Shown in pieces: positions 8,979 to 17,328 of a stretch of DNA of 64,000 bases; position 1 is the first letter of the stretch; each line of letters begins with the position of its first letter. Made by a program: the position numbers and the translations under genes. Source of the stretch: Dankookia rubra (GTDB lineage: Bacteria; Pseudomonadota; Alphaproteobacteria; Acetobacterales; Acetobacteraceae); contig NZ_SMSJ01000029.1 of NCBI RefSeq assembly GCF_004355005.1, positions 1-64,000 on the forward strand, written 5' to 3'. A model generated the notes under the pieces. It did no database searches. It was not told where the DNA came from and saw only the letters and a list, made by a program, of their open reading frames with translations.

Positions 8979-10651
8979 CAGACGTAGCCCTCCGCCGCGT
9001 CGCGCGCCCGGGCCTCGGGCGCGCGCGCCTCGGGCGGGCCCCAGCCGCCGCCGCCGGCGGCCTCGACCAGCAGGCGGTCGCCGGGCCGGACGGGGATGCC
9101 GACCTCCTTGGTCCGCAGGACCCGCTCGGTGCCGTCCGCATGGCGCAGGCGGTAGTGGTGCGGCCGGCCGTCCCGCCCGCCGCGCATCCCGGCGGCGCCG
9201 TGCCGCACCCCGTCGCCGGCGGTATTGGCCGCGGCCGGGCCTTCGCTCTCGATCCGCAGCGACAATTGGCCGCCGAGGCCGCCGCGGTGCTGGCCGTCCC
9301 CGGCCGAGCCGGGGAGGAATTCATGCGTCTCGAAGAGCAGGGGGAAGCGCGCCTCGGCCATCTCGACGCTGCCGAATTTGAGGCCGCCGGCGGAATGCCA
9401 CTCGCCCGCGCCGGACCAGCCGTCGCCGCCGGAGGAGCCGCCGCCCCCCGGCCTCGCATGGAACATGTGCCAGACGAAGCGGCGCCCCGGCCGCCTGGCA
9501 TCCTGGCCGGTGATCGCCACCCGGAAGCGGCGGCCCCAGCCGCCCATGGCGCGGTCGGGGCAGCAGTGCTGCAGCGCGCGGACGATGGCTTCCACGATCT
9601 CGTTCGAGCAATGGCTGGTGCACATGGTCACTGGCGCGCCCTCCCGCGCCCAGACCACGGTGCCTTCCCGGGCGATGACCTCGAGCGGGCGGAAGGCGCC
9701 GTCGTTCTTGGCGAGGTCGGGGTCGAGCAGGAACGCGAACGCCATCGCGACGGCGCTGCGCATGTTGGGGTAGCTGGAATTGACGAAGCCCTTGGTCTGC
9801 GGGTCGCTCTCCGACAGGTCCACCGTGAGGCCCTCGCCCCGCTTGGTGACCCGGGCGCGGATGGCGATGTCGCGGCGGTCGAAGCCGTCGTCGTCGAGCA
9901 TGGCCTCGCCCAGCCAGGTGCCGTCGGGCCAGGTGGCCAGGATCCGCCGGGCATGCGCCTCCGACAGGTCGAGGATGGCGGAGACCGCGGCATCCAGCGC
10001 ATCGGCGCCGTATCGCGCCAGCAGCGGGCGCAGCCGCTGCTCGCCGAGGCGCGCCGCGCCGACCATTGCCATCAGGTCGCCACGGAAGTCGCGCGGGATG
10101 CGGGTATTGGTCGCCAGCATGCGCAGCAGATCCTCCCGCAGCGAGCCGGCCTCGCCCAGCCGGATCGGGGGGATCCGCAGCCCCTCCTGCCAGATCTCCG
10201 TCGCGCCGGGGTTGTAACCTCCGTGGGTTGCGCCGCCGATATCCGATTGGTGGGCGCGCACGACGGACCAGAAGCGCAACGCCCCTTCCGCATGGACGGG
10301 AATGATGATGGTGAGGTCGGGAAGGTGGCTGCCGCCGTGATAGGGGTCGTTCAGCAGGAAGGTGTCGCCGTCGCGGATGTCGCCGGCGAAGGCTTCCGCC
10401 ACGGCCCTGGCCGCCCAGGGCATGGCGCCGACATGCACGGGGATGTGGTCGGCCTGCGCCACCAGCCGGCAGTCCGCGTCGCAGAGCGCGATGGAGAAGT
10501 CGCGGGAGGAGTTGAGGATCTGGCTATAGGATGTCCGGAGCATCGCCTCCCCCATCTCCTCCACGATGGCGCGGAGGCGGTTGTCGAGGACGGCGAGGGT
10601 GACCGGGTCCGGCATGGGGGCCCGGCCGGGGGTTGCGGTGGGATCGGCCAT
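8978..10651 (-). CDS. hyuB: Hydantoinase/oxoprolinase subunit B
   Basis: Partner subunit of HyuA in the hydantoinase B/oxoprolinase family. The 557-residue product shows family motifs near the N terminus (LDNRLRAIVEEMGEAMLRTS, LNDPYHGGSHLPDL) and a Gly-rich C-terminal part. The frame is open upstream to a TTG at 10687, but that TTG lies inside a -35-like TTGACG, and a -10-like GAGCCT ends six bases before the ATG at 10651. The 10651 start, with no Shine-Dalgarno sequence, is therefore chosen, implying a leaderless message; an internal ATG at 10615 (MPDPVTL) is a weaker alternative. Length is normal for the family. Confidence 0.9.
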   Translation of the reverse strand: MADPTATPGRAPMPDPVTLAVLDNRLRAIVEEMGEAMLRTSYSQILNSSRDFSIALCDADCRLVAQADHIPVHVGAMPWAARAVAEAFAGDIRDGDTFLLNDPYHGGSHLPDLTIIIPVHAEGALRFWSVVRAHQSDIGGATHGGYNPGATEIWQEGLRIPPIRLGEAGSLREDLLRMLATNTRIPRDFRGDLMAMVGAARLGEQRLRPLLARYGADALDAAVSAILDLSEAHARRILATWPDGTWLGEAMLDDDGFDRRDIAIRARVTKRGEGLTVDLSESDPQTKGFVNSSYPNMRSAVAMAFAFLLDPDLAKNDGAFRPLEVIAREGTVVWAREGAPVTMCTSHCSNEIVEAIVRALQHCCPDRAMGGWGRRFRVAITGQDARRPGRRFVWHMFHARPGGGGSSGGDGWSGAGEWHSAGGLKFGSVEMAEARFPLLFETHEFLPGSAGDGQHRGGLGGQLSLRIESEGPAAANTAGDGVRHGAAGMRGGRDGRPHHYRLRHADGTERVLRTKEVGIPVRPGDRLLVEAAGGGGWGPPEARAPEARARDAAEGYV

Positions 10652-10657
10652 GCGGGA

Positions 10658-10687
10658 AGGCTCGGCCGCGCCCGCCGCTGCCGTCAA
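10658..10687 (-). promoter_or_regulatory. hyuBA promoter, predicted leaderless
   Basis: On the minus strand TTGACG (10687-10682), an 18-base spacer, GAGCCT (10663-10658), then six bases to the hyuB ATG at 10651. The predicted +1 falls on or next to the A of ATG. No Shine-Dalgarno sequence precedes the ATG. Confidence 0.5.
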
Positions 10688-10785
10688 GCCGGGGCGGCGG
10701 AATATCGCACCGCCAGTTCAGGAAACCGTGATAAGGCCGGGCCGTCGCGCCCGTCCCGGGACGCCGTCCGCCCGGCGTGGAGAGC

Positions 10786-12378
10786 ATGAGCACAACCTGT
10801 CTGCGCGGCCAAAGCGGCAACCCGGAGGCGGGGAGCCGGCCCGGGCCCGGCCCGGCCGCCTCGCCCGCGACCCGCGCGCGCGCCTGGGTCGAGGCCGCCT
10901 TCGTGCCGCTGATCCTGTTCGGCGCCTCCCTGCTGCTGCGGGGGATCGGCTTCACCGTGACGGTGATCGACACGGATGAGGGGCTCTACCTGGTCCAGGC
11001 GCGGGAATGGCTGCGCGGCAGTTGGCCGCTGGTCGCGGTCTGGGACATGCACCCGATCGGCGCGCCGGCGGTCTATGCCGCGGCGATCTGGCTGTTCGGC
11101 GAGAGCATCGCCACGATCCGCATGCTGGGCGTCACCACCGTCGCCGCGGCCGGCTGGGCGCTCTATGGGCTGGTGCGGGCGGCGGGCGGGCCGCGGCCGG
11201 TCGGCCTTGCCGCCGCCATCCTCTACATCGCCCATACCGTCCTGCTCTTCGGCCTCGCCAGCAATACCGAGGTGCTCTTCGCCCCGCTGGTGGTCTCGGC
11301 CATGGCGCTCGGCACCCGGGCGGCGGTGCGGGCGCTCGAGGACGCGCAGGGGCCGCGCTGGGGCGACCTGGTCCCGATGGGGCTGGCCATGGGCTGCGCC
11401 TTCTCCATCAAGCCGGTGGTGACGCCGGAGGGGTGCCTGGCCTTCGCCCTGCTGACCGTCCCGGCGCTGTGGCGGCGGGTCCTGCCGTGGCGGCGGGCCC
11501 TGGCCATGGCGGCGGCCTATGCCGGGCTGGTGCTGCTGCCGACGACGCTGTTCGCCCTCGCCTACCTGGCGCGGGATGACCTGAAGGAGTTCCTCGACGG
11601 CTCCTTCCTCGCCCCGCTGCGCTATGCCGAGGCGCGGCTGAGCCTGCGGGAGGCGCTGCAGCGGGTGCAGGTGGCGCTGCTGGTGCTGCTCTGGCCGATG
11701 CTGCTGGCCGGGCTGGCACTGGCCCGCTGGGGCTGGCGGCGGGGCCGCGAAGGGCGGCTGGCGCGGCTGGCGCTGGTCTGGTTCGGCTGCGGCTGCCTGG
11801 CGATCGTCGGCCCCGGCTTCTACTACCCGCACTACTTCCTGATCTGGATGCCGCCGATGGCGATCCTGGCGGCGATGGGCGCCTGGTGGCTGGCCCGGCT
11901 GGCCCGGCCGCGGATCGCCGCGGCGATCTTCGTCGCGCTGGTCGCGGTGGTGGCGGTGGAGGCCTGGCGGCAGGAGGCGACGGTGCGCGTCGGCCGCGGC
12001 TTCGGCATCTGGCTGCCGGACCCGGTGGCCGAGGTGGCGAAGGCGGTCCGCGCGCGGATCGCACCCGGCGACGCCATCTTCATCGCCAACTACCACCCCG
12101 TGGTCTATGCGCTGACCGATGCGGCGCTGCCGACCCGCTTCGTCTTCCCGGCGCACCTGACCGGCGGCTTCACCCAGGTGGCCGACATCGACACCGATGC
12201 CGAGGTCCGGCGCATCCTGGCGACGAAGCCGCGCATCGTGGTGGTGGACCGCGGCTGGTGGGCGCAGCTGCGCCCGAGCGCGGCGGCGATCCTGACCGAG
12301 ACGCTGAACCGCGACTATGTGCTGGACACCACGGTGGCCGAGGAGCGCGGGCCGGTCGAGCTGTGGCGGCCGAAGTAG
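10786..12378 (+). CDS. Membrane glycosyltransferase, GT39/ArnT-like
   Basis: Polytopic inner-membrane glycosyltransferase of the PMT/ArnT (GT39/GT83) superfamily, which moves a sugar from a polyprenyl-phosphate donor to a protein, lipid or glycan; acceptor unknown. The 530-residue product has a first membrane helix near residue 40 followed by the DTDEGLYLVQAREW loop, whose acidic residue after the first helix is the usual catalytic feature, and the WDMHPIGAPAVYAAA segment. About ten further hydrophobic segments follow and a soluble C-terminal part of about 130 residues carries INYHPVVY-like sequence. ATG 10786 with upstream GGAGAG is preferred over the in-frame GTG at 10777. It stands alone; no sugar-nucleotide or flippase gene is next to it. 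Confidence 0.8.
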   Translation: MSTTCLRGQSGNPEAGSRPGPGPAASPATRARAWVEAAFVPLILFGASLLLRGIGFTVTVIDTDEGLYLVQAREWLRGSWPLVAVWDMHPIGAPAVYAAAIWLFGESIATIRMLGVTTVAAAGWALYGLVRAAGGPRPVGLAAAILYIAHTVLLFGLASNTEVLFAPLVVSAMALGTRAAVRALEDAQGPRWGDLVPMGLAMGCAFSIKPVVTPEGCLAFALLTVPALWRRVLPWRRALAMAAAYAGLVLLPTTLFALAYLARDDLKEFLDGSFLAPLRYAEARLSLREALQRVQVALLVLLWPMLLAGLALARWGWRRGREGRLARLALVWFGCGCLAIVGPGFYYPHYFLIWMPPMAILAAMGAWWLARLARPRIAAAIFVALVAVVAVEAWRQEATVRVGRGFGIWLPDPVAEVAKAVRARIAPGDAIFIANYHPVVYALTDAALPTRFVFPAHLTGGFTQVADIDTDAEVRRILATKPRIVVVDRGWWAQLRPSAAAILTETLNRDYVLDTTVAEERGPVELWRPK

Positions 12379-12456
12379 CGGCATCGCGCCGCGGGTTTGC
12401 AGCGCCGCCGGCCTGACGCATCATCCCTTGCAGAAGACATGCGGGGGGAACATCCA

Positions 12457-13401
12457 ATGAGCGACGCGACCGGCCTGGCCATCATGGCCGAGGGGCTGCG
12501 CTTCCCGGAGGGGCCGATCGCCCTGCCGGACGGCAGCGTCATCCTGGTGGAGATCGCCGCGGGCAAGCTGACCAAGGTCGCGCCGGACGGGACGAAGTCC
12601 ACGGTGGCGACGCCGGGCGGCGGGCCGAACGGCATCGCCATGGGGCCGGGCGGGCAGATCTACTGCTGCAACAACGGCGGCTTCGTCTGGCACGAGGGTC
12701 CCGAGGGGCTCCGCCCGCACGGCGTGCCGGCGGACTACAAGGGCGGCCGGATCGAGGTGATCGACCCCGCCAGCGGCAGCGTGAAGGTGCTGTACGACCG
12801 CTGCGGCGAGAATACGCTGAAGGGCCCGAACGACATCGTCTTCGCGCCCAAGGGCTCGCCCGGGGAGGGCGGCTTCTGGTTCAGCGACCTCGGCAAGGTC
12901 CGCGCGCGCGACCGCGACCATGGCGGCGTCTACTGGGCGGCGAGCGACGGCTCGAGGATCGTCGAGGCCGCCTTCCCGATCTTCGGCGGGGCCAACGGCA
13001 TCGCGCTCTCGCCGGATGGCCGCACGCTTTATGCCGCGGAGACCGAGACCGGCCGGCTCTGGGCCTGGGACATCGAGGGACCGGGCGTGGTGCGGAAGGA
13101 CCCCTGGCCGTCCAGCAACGGCGGGCGGGTGATCTGCCAGTTCCCCGGCTACCGCCGGCTCGACAGCATCGCGGCGACGGCAGCGGGCAACATCTGCGTC
13201 GCCACGCTGGTCTCCGGCGAGATCACCACCGTCTCGCCGAAGGGCGAGATCGTGGGCGTGGTGAAGATGCCGGAGCGGATGCCGACCAACATCTGCTTCG
13301 GCGGGCCGGGGATGCGGACCGCCTACGTCACCCTCTCGCTCAGCGGCAAGCTTGCGGCGATGCCCTGGGGCGAGCCGGGGCTGGAGCTGCCCTTCGGTTA
13401 A
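12457..13401 (+). CDS. SMP-30/gluconolactonase-type beta-propeller protein
   Basis: Six-bladed SMP-30/LRE-family propeller, a group of metal-dependent lactonases acting on sugar lactones. The 314-residue product has the family signposts: LRFPEGPIALPDGSVILVEI near the N terminus (metal-binding Glu), GPNDIVFAPKG, NGIALSPDGRTLYAAET and a final MPTNICFGGPGMRTAYVT blade. No signal peptide, so probably cytoplasmic. ATG 12457 follows a GGGGGGA tract at a normal distance; the open frame extends to 12397 without a ribosome site. It is co-directional with the FAH-family gene 227 bases downstream; both could act on sugar-acid or aromatic catabolites, but the FAH gene has its own promoter. Confidence 0.85.
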   Translation: MSDATGLAIMAEGLRFPEGPIALPDGSVILVEIAAGKLTKVAPDGTKSTVATPGGGPNGIAMGPGGQIYCCNNGGFVWHEGPEGLRPHGVPADYKGGRIEVIDPASGSVKVLYDRCGENTLKGPNDIVFAPKGSPGEGGFWFSDLGKVRARDRDHGGVYWAASDGSRIVEAAFPIFGGANGIALSPDGRTLYAAETETGRLWAWDIEGPGVVRKDPWPSSNGGRVICQFPGYRRLDSIAATAAGNICVATLVSGEITTVSPKGEIVGVVKMPERMPTNICFGGPGMRTAYVTLSLSGKLAAMPWGEPGLELPFG

Positions 13402-13403
13402 GG

Positions 13404-13446
13404 AAGGCCGGGGGAGAAGGCATTCTCCCCGCGACCCCTCATCCGC
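13404..13446 (+). repeat. Intergenic GC-rich hairpin, family member 2
   Basis: Perfect 8-bp stem GGGGAGAA/TTCTCCCC (13411-13418 and 13423-13430) with loop GGCA, just after the SMP-30 stop, followed by a CGACCCCTCATCCGC tail shared with other members. Likely a terminator. A second G-rich/C-rich inverted pair lies at about 13510-13535. Confidence 0.6.
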
Positions 13447-13573
13447 CTTTCTGGGTCCGGCACCCTCCGCGCGGTGGCGCCCGGCCCACGAAAAGGAAGG
13501 GAAGGGCTCAGGGAGGGAATACCCTTTCCTCCCTGCGTTTGTTCTCCCTGCCGCGCCCGATCGTCCGCGCAAG

Positions 13574-13601
13574 TTGACACCCCGCGCCCCGCCGGTAGAC
13601 C
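13574..13601 (+). promoter_or_regulatory. Promoter of the FAH-family gene
   Basis: Consensus TTGACA (13574-13579), a 16-base spacer and TAGACC (13596-13601). It is followed by AAGGGAG (13614-13620) as ribosome site for the ATG at 13629. Confidence 0.5.
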
Positions 13602-13628
13602 CCGGCGCGACGCAAGGGAGTGACATCG

Positions 13629-14399
13629 ATGGCCCTCTGGGTACGCTTCGCACGCGACGGTGGCGAAGGCTTCGGCACGCTGGAGGACGCGGCCATCGCC
13701 GTGCATGCCGGCGACATGCTGGGCAATGCCGCCCCGACCGGGGAAAGCCTGCCGCTCGCCGATATCCGCCTGCTGGCGCCGGTCCGCCCCGGCGCCTTCA
13801 TCGGCCTCTGGAACAACTTCCACGAGGCGGCGGCGAAGCAGGGCAACGCCATCCCCGAGGGGCCGCTCTACTTCCTGAAGAACAGCCGCAGCGTCATCGG
13901 CCCGGGCGAGGCGATCCGCCCGCCCGCCACCTACGCCGGCAAGGTGCTGTACGAGGGCGAGCTTGGCTTGGTCATCGGCCGCCAGGTGTCGAACGCCGAG
14001 GAGGCCGAGGCTGAGGCCGCCATCTTCGGCCTGACCTGCGTCAACGACGTCACCGCGCTCGACCTGCTGTTTGCCGATGCCTCCTTCCCGCAATGGGCGC
14101 GGGCCAAGGGCTGCGACAGCTTCGGCCCGATCGGCCCGGCGGTCGCCACCGGGCTCGACTGGGCCGCGCTGCGGGTGAAGGTGGCGCTCAACGGCCGCGT
14201 TCGGCAGGACTATCCGCTCAGCGACATGATCCTTTCCCCCGCCCGCATCGTCGCCCTGCTGTCGCGCGAGATGACGCTGCAGCCGGGCGACGTCATCGCC
14301 TGCGGCACCTCGGTCGGCGCGCTGCCGATGCGGCCGGGGATGCAGGTGGACGTCACCATCGAGGGCATCGGGACGCTGTCCAACCCCTACGCGCCGTAG
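13629..14399 (+). CDS. Fumarylacetoacetate hydrolase family protein
   Basis: Member of the FAH superfamily (metal-dependent C-C hydrolases, isomerases and decarboxylases acting on beta-diketo acids, for example 2-keto-4-pentenoate or homoprotocatechuate intermediates); exact substrate unknown. The 256-residue product carries the core: FIGLWNNFHEAA, PLYFLKNSRSVIGPGEAI, the metal-binding YEGELGLVIGR stretch, LTCVNDVTALD, and the C-terminal LQPGDVIACGTSVG segment. These are at the usual spacing. ATG 13629 has AAGGGAG eight bases upstream, so it is preferred over the in-frame GTG at 13620. It has its own promoter and is followed by the unrelated efflux pair. Confidence 0.88.
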   Translation: MALWVRFARDGGEGFGTLEDAAIAVHAGDMLGNAAPTGESLPLADIRLLAPVRPGAFIGLWNNFHEAAAKQGNAIPEGPLYFLKNSRSVIGPGEAIRPPATYAGKVLYEGELGLVIGRQVSNAEEAEAEAAIFGLTCVNDVTALDLLFADASFPQWARAKGCDSFGPIGPAVATGLDWAALRVKVALNGRVRQDYPLSDMILSPARIVALLSREMTLQPGDVIACGTSVGALPMRPGMQVDVTIEGIGTLSNPYAP

Positions 14400-14401
14400 C
14401 C

Positions 14402-14482
14402 CGCGATCGTCCCGGGCGGAAGCGCCCGGGCGTGAATCGCCGGGCCGCTGACATCACGCGATCGTCCCGGACGGAAACGCCC
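14402..14482 (+). repeat. Two imperfect direct repeats upstream of the efflux pair
   Basis: A 26-base unit beginning CGCGATCGTCCCGG and ending CGCCC occurs at 14402-14427 and again at 14457-14482, with two mismatches and a 55-base period. Each copy contains an internal inverted repeat (CCGGGCG/CGCCCGG in copy 1). They lie between the FAH stop and the start of the EmrA-like gene and could be an operator or a duplicated terminator; function unknown. Confidence 0.5.
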
Positions 14483-14607
14483 AGGGCGTTGACTGGCGGC
14501 CCGGCCATCGCCGTTCCCGCCGGCGTTTCGCGCGGCAACGTCATCGTCGACGGCGACGCCGGCCGGGTTATCCCTTGGCGCGCGGATAGCGGCGAAAGGT
14601 GACCTGC

Positions 14608-15720
14608 ATGAGCGAGACGACCGGCCCCGCCAGCGTGCCGTCCCGCCTCGGCTGGCTCTGGCCGCTGCTGCGCGTCGCCCTGGTGATCGGTGCCGGCCTC
14701 GCCGCCTGGGGGATCGCCGAGAACTGGAACCGCTGGACCGGGGCGGTGCGCTACGCCCGCACCGACGACGCCTACCTCGCCGGCGACCTCACCCCGCTGG
14801 CCGCCAAGGTTTCCGGCTATGTCGCCCGCGTCCTCGTCGCCGACTACCAGGCGGTCCGCCGCGGCGACCTGCTGGTGGAGATCGAGCCTTCCGACTACCG
14901 GGCGCAGCTCGCCCAGGCCGAGGCCAATATCGCCGCGGCGGCGGCCAACCTGGCGAACCTCGCCAACCAGCGCGACGTGCAGCGCGCCCTGCAGCGCCAG
15001 GCCGAGGCGACCATCCAGGCGACCGGCGCCGACCTGCTGCGCTACCACCTCGAAGCCCAGCGCCAGCGCGACCTGATCCGCGACCGCCTGGCCGGCACGC
15101 CGCAGCTGGTCGAGCAGGCCGACGCCAACGAGAAGCGCACCGCGGCGCAGCTCGCGCTGAACACCGCGCAGCTCGACCAGCAGAAGGCGCTGCTGGCCGG
15201 GCTCGACGTGCAGCAGAAGCAACTGGAAGCGCAGGTGCGCGCCGCCGAGGCGCAGCGCGACCTGGCGCGCAACGCGCTCGGCTACACGCGCATCACCGCG
15301 CCGGCCGACGGCATGGCCGGGCAGCGCCAGGTGCGACCGGGCCAGTTCGTCAATATCGGCACCCAGGTGGTCACCGTGGTCTCGCTGCCGGGGATCTGGG
15401 TCATCGCCAACTTCAAGGAAACTCAGATGACCCGGGTGCGCGTCGGCCAGCCCGCGCGGATCACGGTGGACGCCTTCCCCGACCTCGTGCTGCGCGGCCG
15501 GGTCGAGAGCTGGTCGCCGGGGACCGGCAGCACCTTCGCCCTGCTGCCGCCGGACAATGCGACGGGAAATTTCACCAAGGTGGTGCAGCGCGTGCCGGTG
15601 AAGCTGGTGCTGGAGCCCGACGCGGCGCTCGGCACGCTGGTGCGGCCGGGGATGTCCGTTGTGGCGACCATCGACACCGGCGAGGGCGAGGCCGGCGCCG
15701 CCGTGGCGGCCGCGCGGTGA
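14608..15720 (+). CDS. emrA: EmrA/HlyD-type membrane fusion protein
   Basis: Periplasmic adaptor of a tripartite multidrug efflux pump. The 370-residue product has one N-terminal membrane anchor (residues about 17-36, LRVALVIGAGLAAWGIAENW), the biotinyl-lipoyl half-motif TDDAYLAGDLTPLAAKVSGY, an extended Ala/Gln-rich coiled coil (about residues 90-220) and the second lipoyl half (YTRITAPADGMAGQR), then the beta-barrel domain (GIWVIANFKETQ). ATG 14608 has GAAAGG eight bases upstream and is preferred to the in-frame GTG 14599. Its stop overlaps the transporter start (GTGA). No TolC-type gene or TetR/MarR regulator is adjacent. The symbol is by family; direct orthology to E. coli emrA is not proven. 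Confidence 0.88.
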   Translation: MSETTGPASVPSRLGWLWPLLRVALVIGAGLAAWGIAENWNRWTGAVRYARTDDAYLAGDLTPLAAKVSGYVARVLVADYQAVRRGDLLVEIEPSDYRAQLAQAEANIAAAAANLANLANQRDVQRALQRQAEATIQATGADLLRYHLEAQRQRDLIRDRLAGTPQLVEQADANEKRTAAQLALNTAQLDQQKALLAGLDVQQKQLEAQVRAAEAQRDLARNALGYTRITAPADGMAGQRQVRPGQFVNIGTQVVTVVSLPGIWVIANFKETQMTRVRVGQPARITVDAFPDLVLRGRVESWSPGTGSTFALLPPDNATGNFTKVVQRVPVKLVLEPDAALGTLVRPGMSVVATIDTGEGEAGAAVAAAR

Positions 15721-17324
15721 GCCAGCACCTCGCGCCGGTCACCGCCGCCGGCCGGGCGCTGCAGCAGGTCGCGCATCTCGCGCCGCCGCGGCTCGAGATC
15801 ACCAATTGGCGGCCCTATGTCGGCCTGGTCGGCGTGCTGCTGGGGTCGATCATGGGCACACTGGGCGCACGCGTGACCAGCTTCGGCCTGGCCGACCTGC
15901 GCGGCGCGCTGCATGCGGGCTTCGACGAGGGCGCCTGGATCACCACCAGCTTCGGCATCGGCCAGATGGTGGTGGGCGTCGCCTCGCCCTATCTGGGCGC
16001 GGTCTTCGGCGCGCGGCGGGTGCTGCTGCTCGGCATCATCCTGTTCTTCACGACCTCGCTGATCGGGCCGCTGACCGACGACCTGCCGGCCTTCCTGGCG
16101 ATGCAATTCCTCTCGGGCCTGGGGTCCGGCACATTCATCCCGCTGACCATCATCTTCGTGGTGCGCAGCCTGCCCGTGCGCATGGTGATCTTCGGCCTGG
16201 CGATCTACGCCATGAACTCCGAGCTGTCGCAGAACGTCGCCGCCTCGCTCGAGGGCTGGTACGCCGACACCCTTTCCTGGCACTGGATCACCTGGCAGTA
16301 CTGCGTCGCCCTGCCGGTCATGTTCGCCGCGATCTGGCACGGCGTGCCGCGGGAGAAGGTGAACACCGGCCTGCTGCGGCAGTTGGACTGGTGGGGCCTC
16401 GCCTATGCCATGGGCGGCTTCGCCATGCTCTATGCCGCGCTCGACCAGGGCAACCGGCTGGACTGGCGCGGCAGCGGCGTGGTGGTCGGGCTGGCCACCG
16501 GCGGCGGCATCCTGACGCTGGCCTTCCTGGTGCGGGAGCTGACGACGCCGCGCCCCTTCCTGAACCTGCGCATGCTGCTGCGCGGCAACCTCGCCATCCT
16601 GATGCTGCTGCTGGCCGGCTTCCGCTTCATGATCCTGTCGACCGCCTACATCATCCCGGCCTACCTGCAGACGGTGCAGAACTTCCGCGAGCTGCAGGTC
16701 GGCCAGGTCCTGCTCTGGATCGCCCTGCCGCAGCTGGTCATCGCGCTGCCGCTGGCGATGCTGCTGCGCCGGATCGACGGCCGCTGGGTGCTGGGCTTCG
16801 GCTCGGCGCTGATCGGCACCGCCTGCCTGATGGCGAGCCAGGTCACCAGCCAATGGGCGACGGCCGACTTCCTGCCCTCCCAGGTGCTGCAGGCGCTCGG
16901 CCAGTCCTTCGCGCTGACCTCGCTGGTGGTGCTGCTGGTGCGCAGCATCGTCCCGGCCGAGGCGCTGACCATCGGCTGCCTGCTGCAGATCAGCCGGCTC
17001 TTCGGCGGCGAGGTCGGCACCGCCTTCATGCAGAGCTTCGTCCGCATCCGCGAACAGGTGCATGCCAACCTGATCGGCCTGCACGTGGCCGACGGCACCG
17101 GCGCCGTCGCCGACCGGCTGGCCGCCTATGCCGCCCGGCTCGGGGCGCATGCGGCCGACCAGGCGCTGGCGGCGGCGCAGGCGGAGCGGCTGCTGGCCAC
17201 GGCGGTCACGACCCAGGCCAGCGTGCTCGCCTATGCCGACGGCTTCGCCGTCGCCGCGCTCGGCGCCTTCGCCTGCCTCGGCCTTGTCGCGGTGATGCGG
17301 CGCGGCGCGCCCGCGCCGTTCTGA
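15717..17324 (+). CDS. emrB: DHA2-family MFS efflux transporter, EmrB-like
   Basis: Proton-driven inner-membrane exporter of the DHA2 (14-helix) drug:H+ antiporter family that works with the EmrA-like adaptor upstream. The 535-residue product begins at GTG 15717 within the adaptor stop codon. It shows RPYVGLVGVLLGSIMGTLG as first helix, the family position of helix 1 to helix 4, and about 14 hydrophobic segments; the loop after helix 2 (GQMVVGVASPYLGAVFGARR) matches MFS motif A in degenerate form. The C-terminal 90 residues form a long Ala-rich periplasmic/helical segment before the last helix. It ends tail-to-tail with the thioredoxin-like gene, only four bases apart. Confidence 0.88.
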   Translation: MSQHLAPVTAAGRALQQVAHLAPPRLEITNWRPYVGLVGVLLGSIMGTLGARVTSFGLADLRGALHAGFDEGAWITTSFGIGQMVVGVASPYLGAVFGARRVLLLGIILFFTTSLIGPLTDDLPAFLAMQFLSGLGSGTFIPLTIIFVVRSLPVRMVIFGLAIYAMNSELSQNVAASLEGWYADTLSWHWITWQYCVALPVMFAAIWHGVPREKVNTGLLRQLDWWGLAYAMGGFAMLYAALDQGNRLDWRGSGVVVGLATGGGILTLAFLVRELTTPRPFLNLRMLLRGNLAILMLLLAGFRFMILSTAYIIPAYLQTVQNFRELQVGQVLLWIALPQLVIALPLAMLLRRIDGRWVLGFGSALIGTACLMASQVTSQWATADFLPSQVLQALGQSFALTSLVVLLVRSIVPAEALTIGCLLQISRLFGGEVGTAFMQSFVRIREQVHANLIGLHVADGTGAVADRLAAYAARLGAHAADQALAAAQAERLLATAVTTQASVLAYADGFAVAALGAFACLGLVAVMRRGAPAPF

Positions 17325-17328
17325 CGGC

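Noticed and set aside
10652-10687. TTG start for hyuB at 10687
   Set aside because: The TTG is part of the likely -35 hexamer and the added residues have no family similarity.
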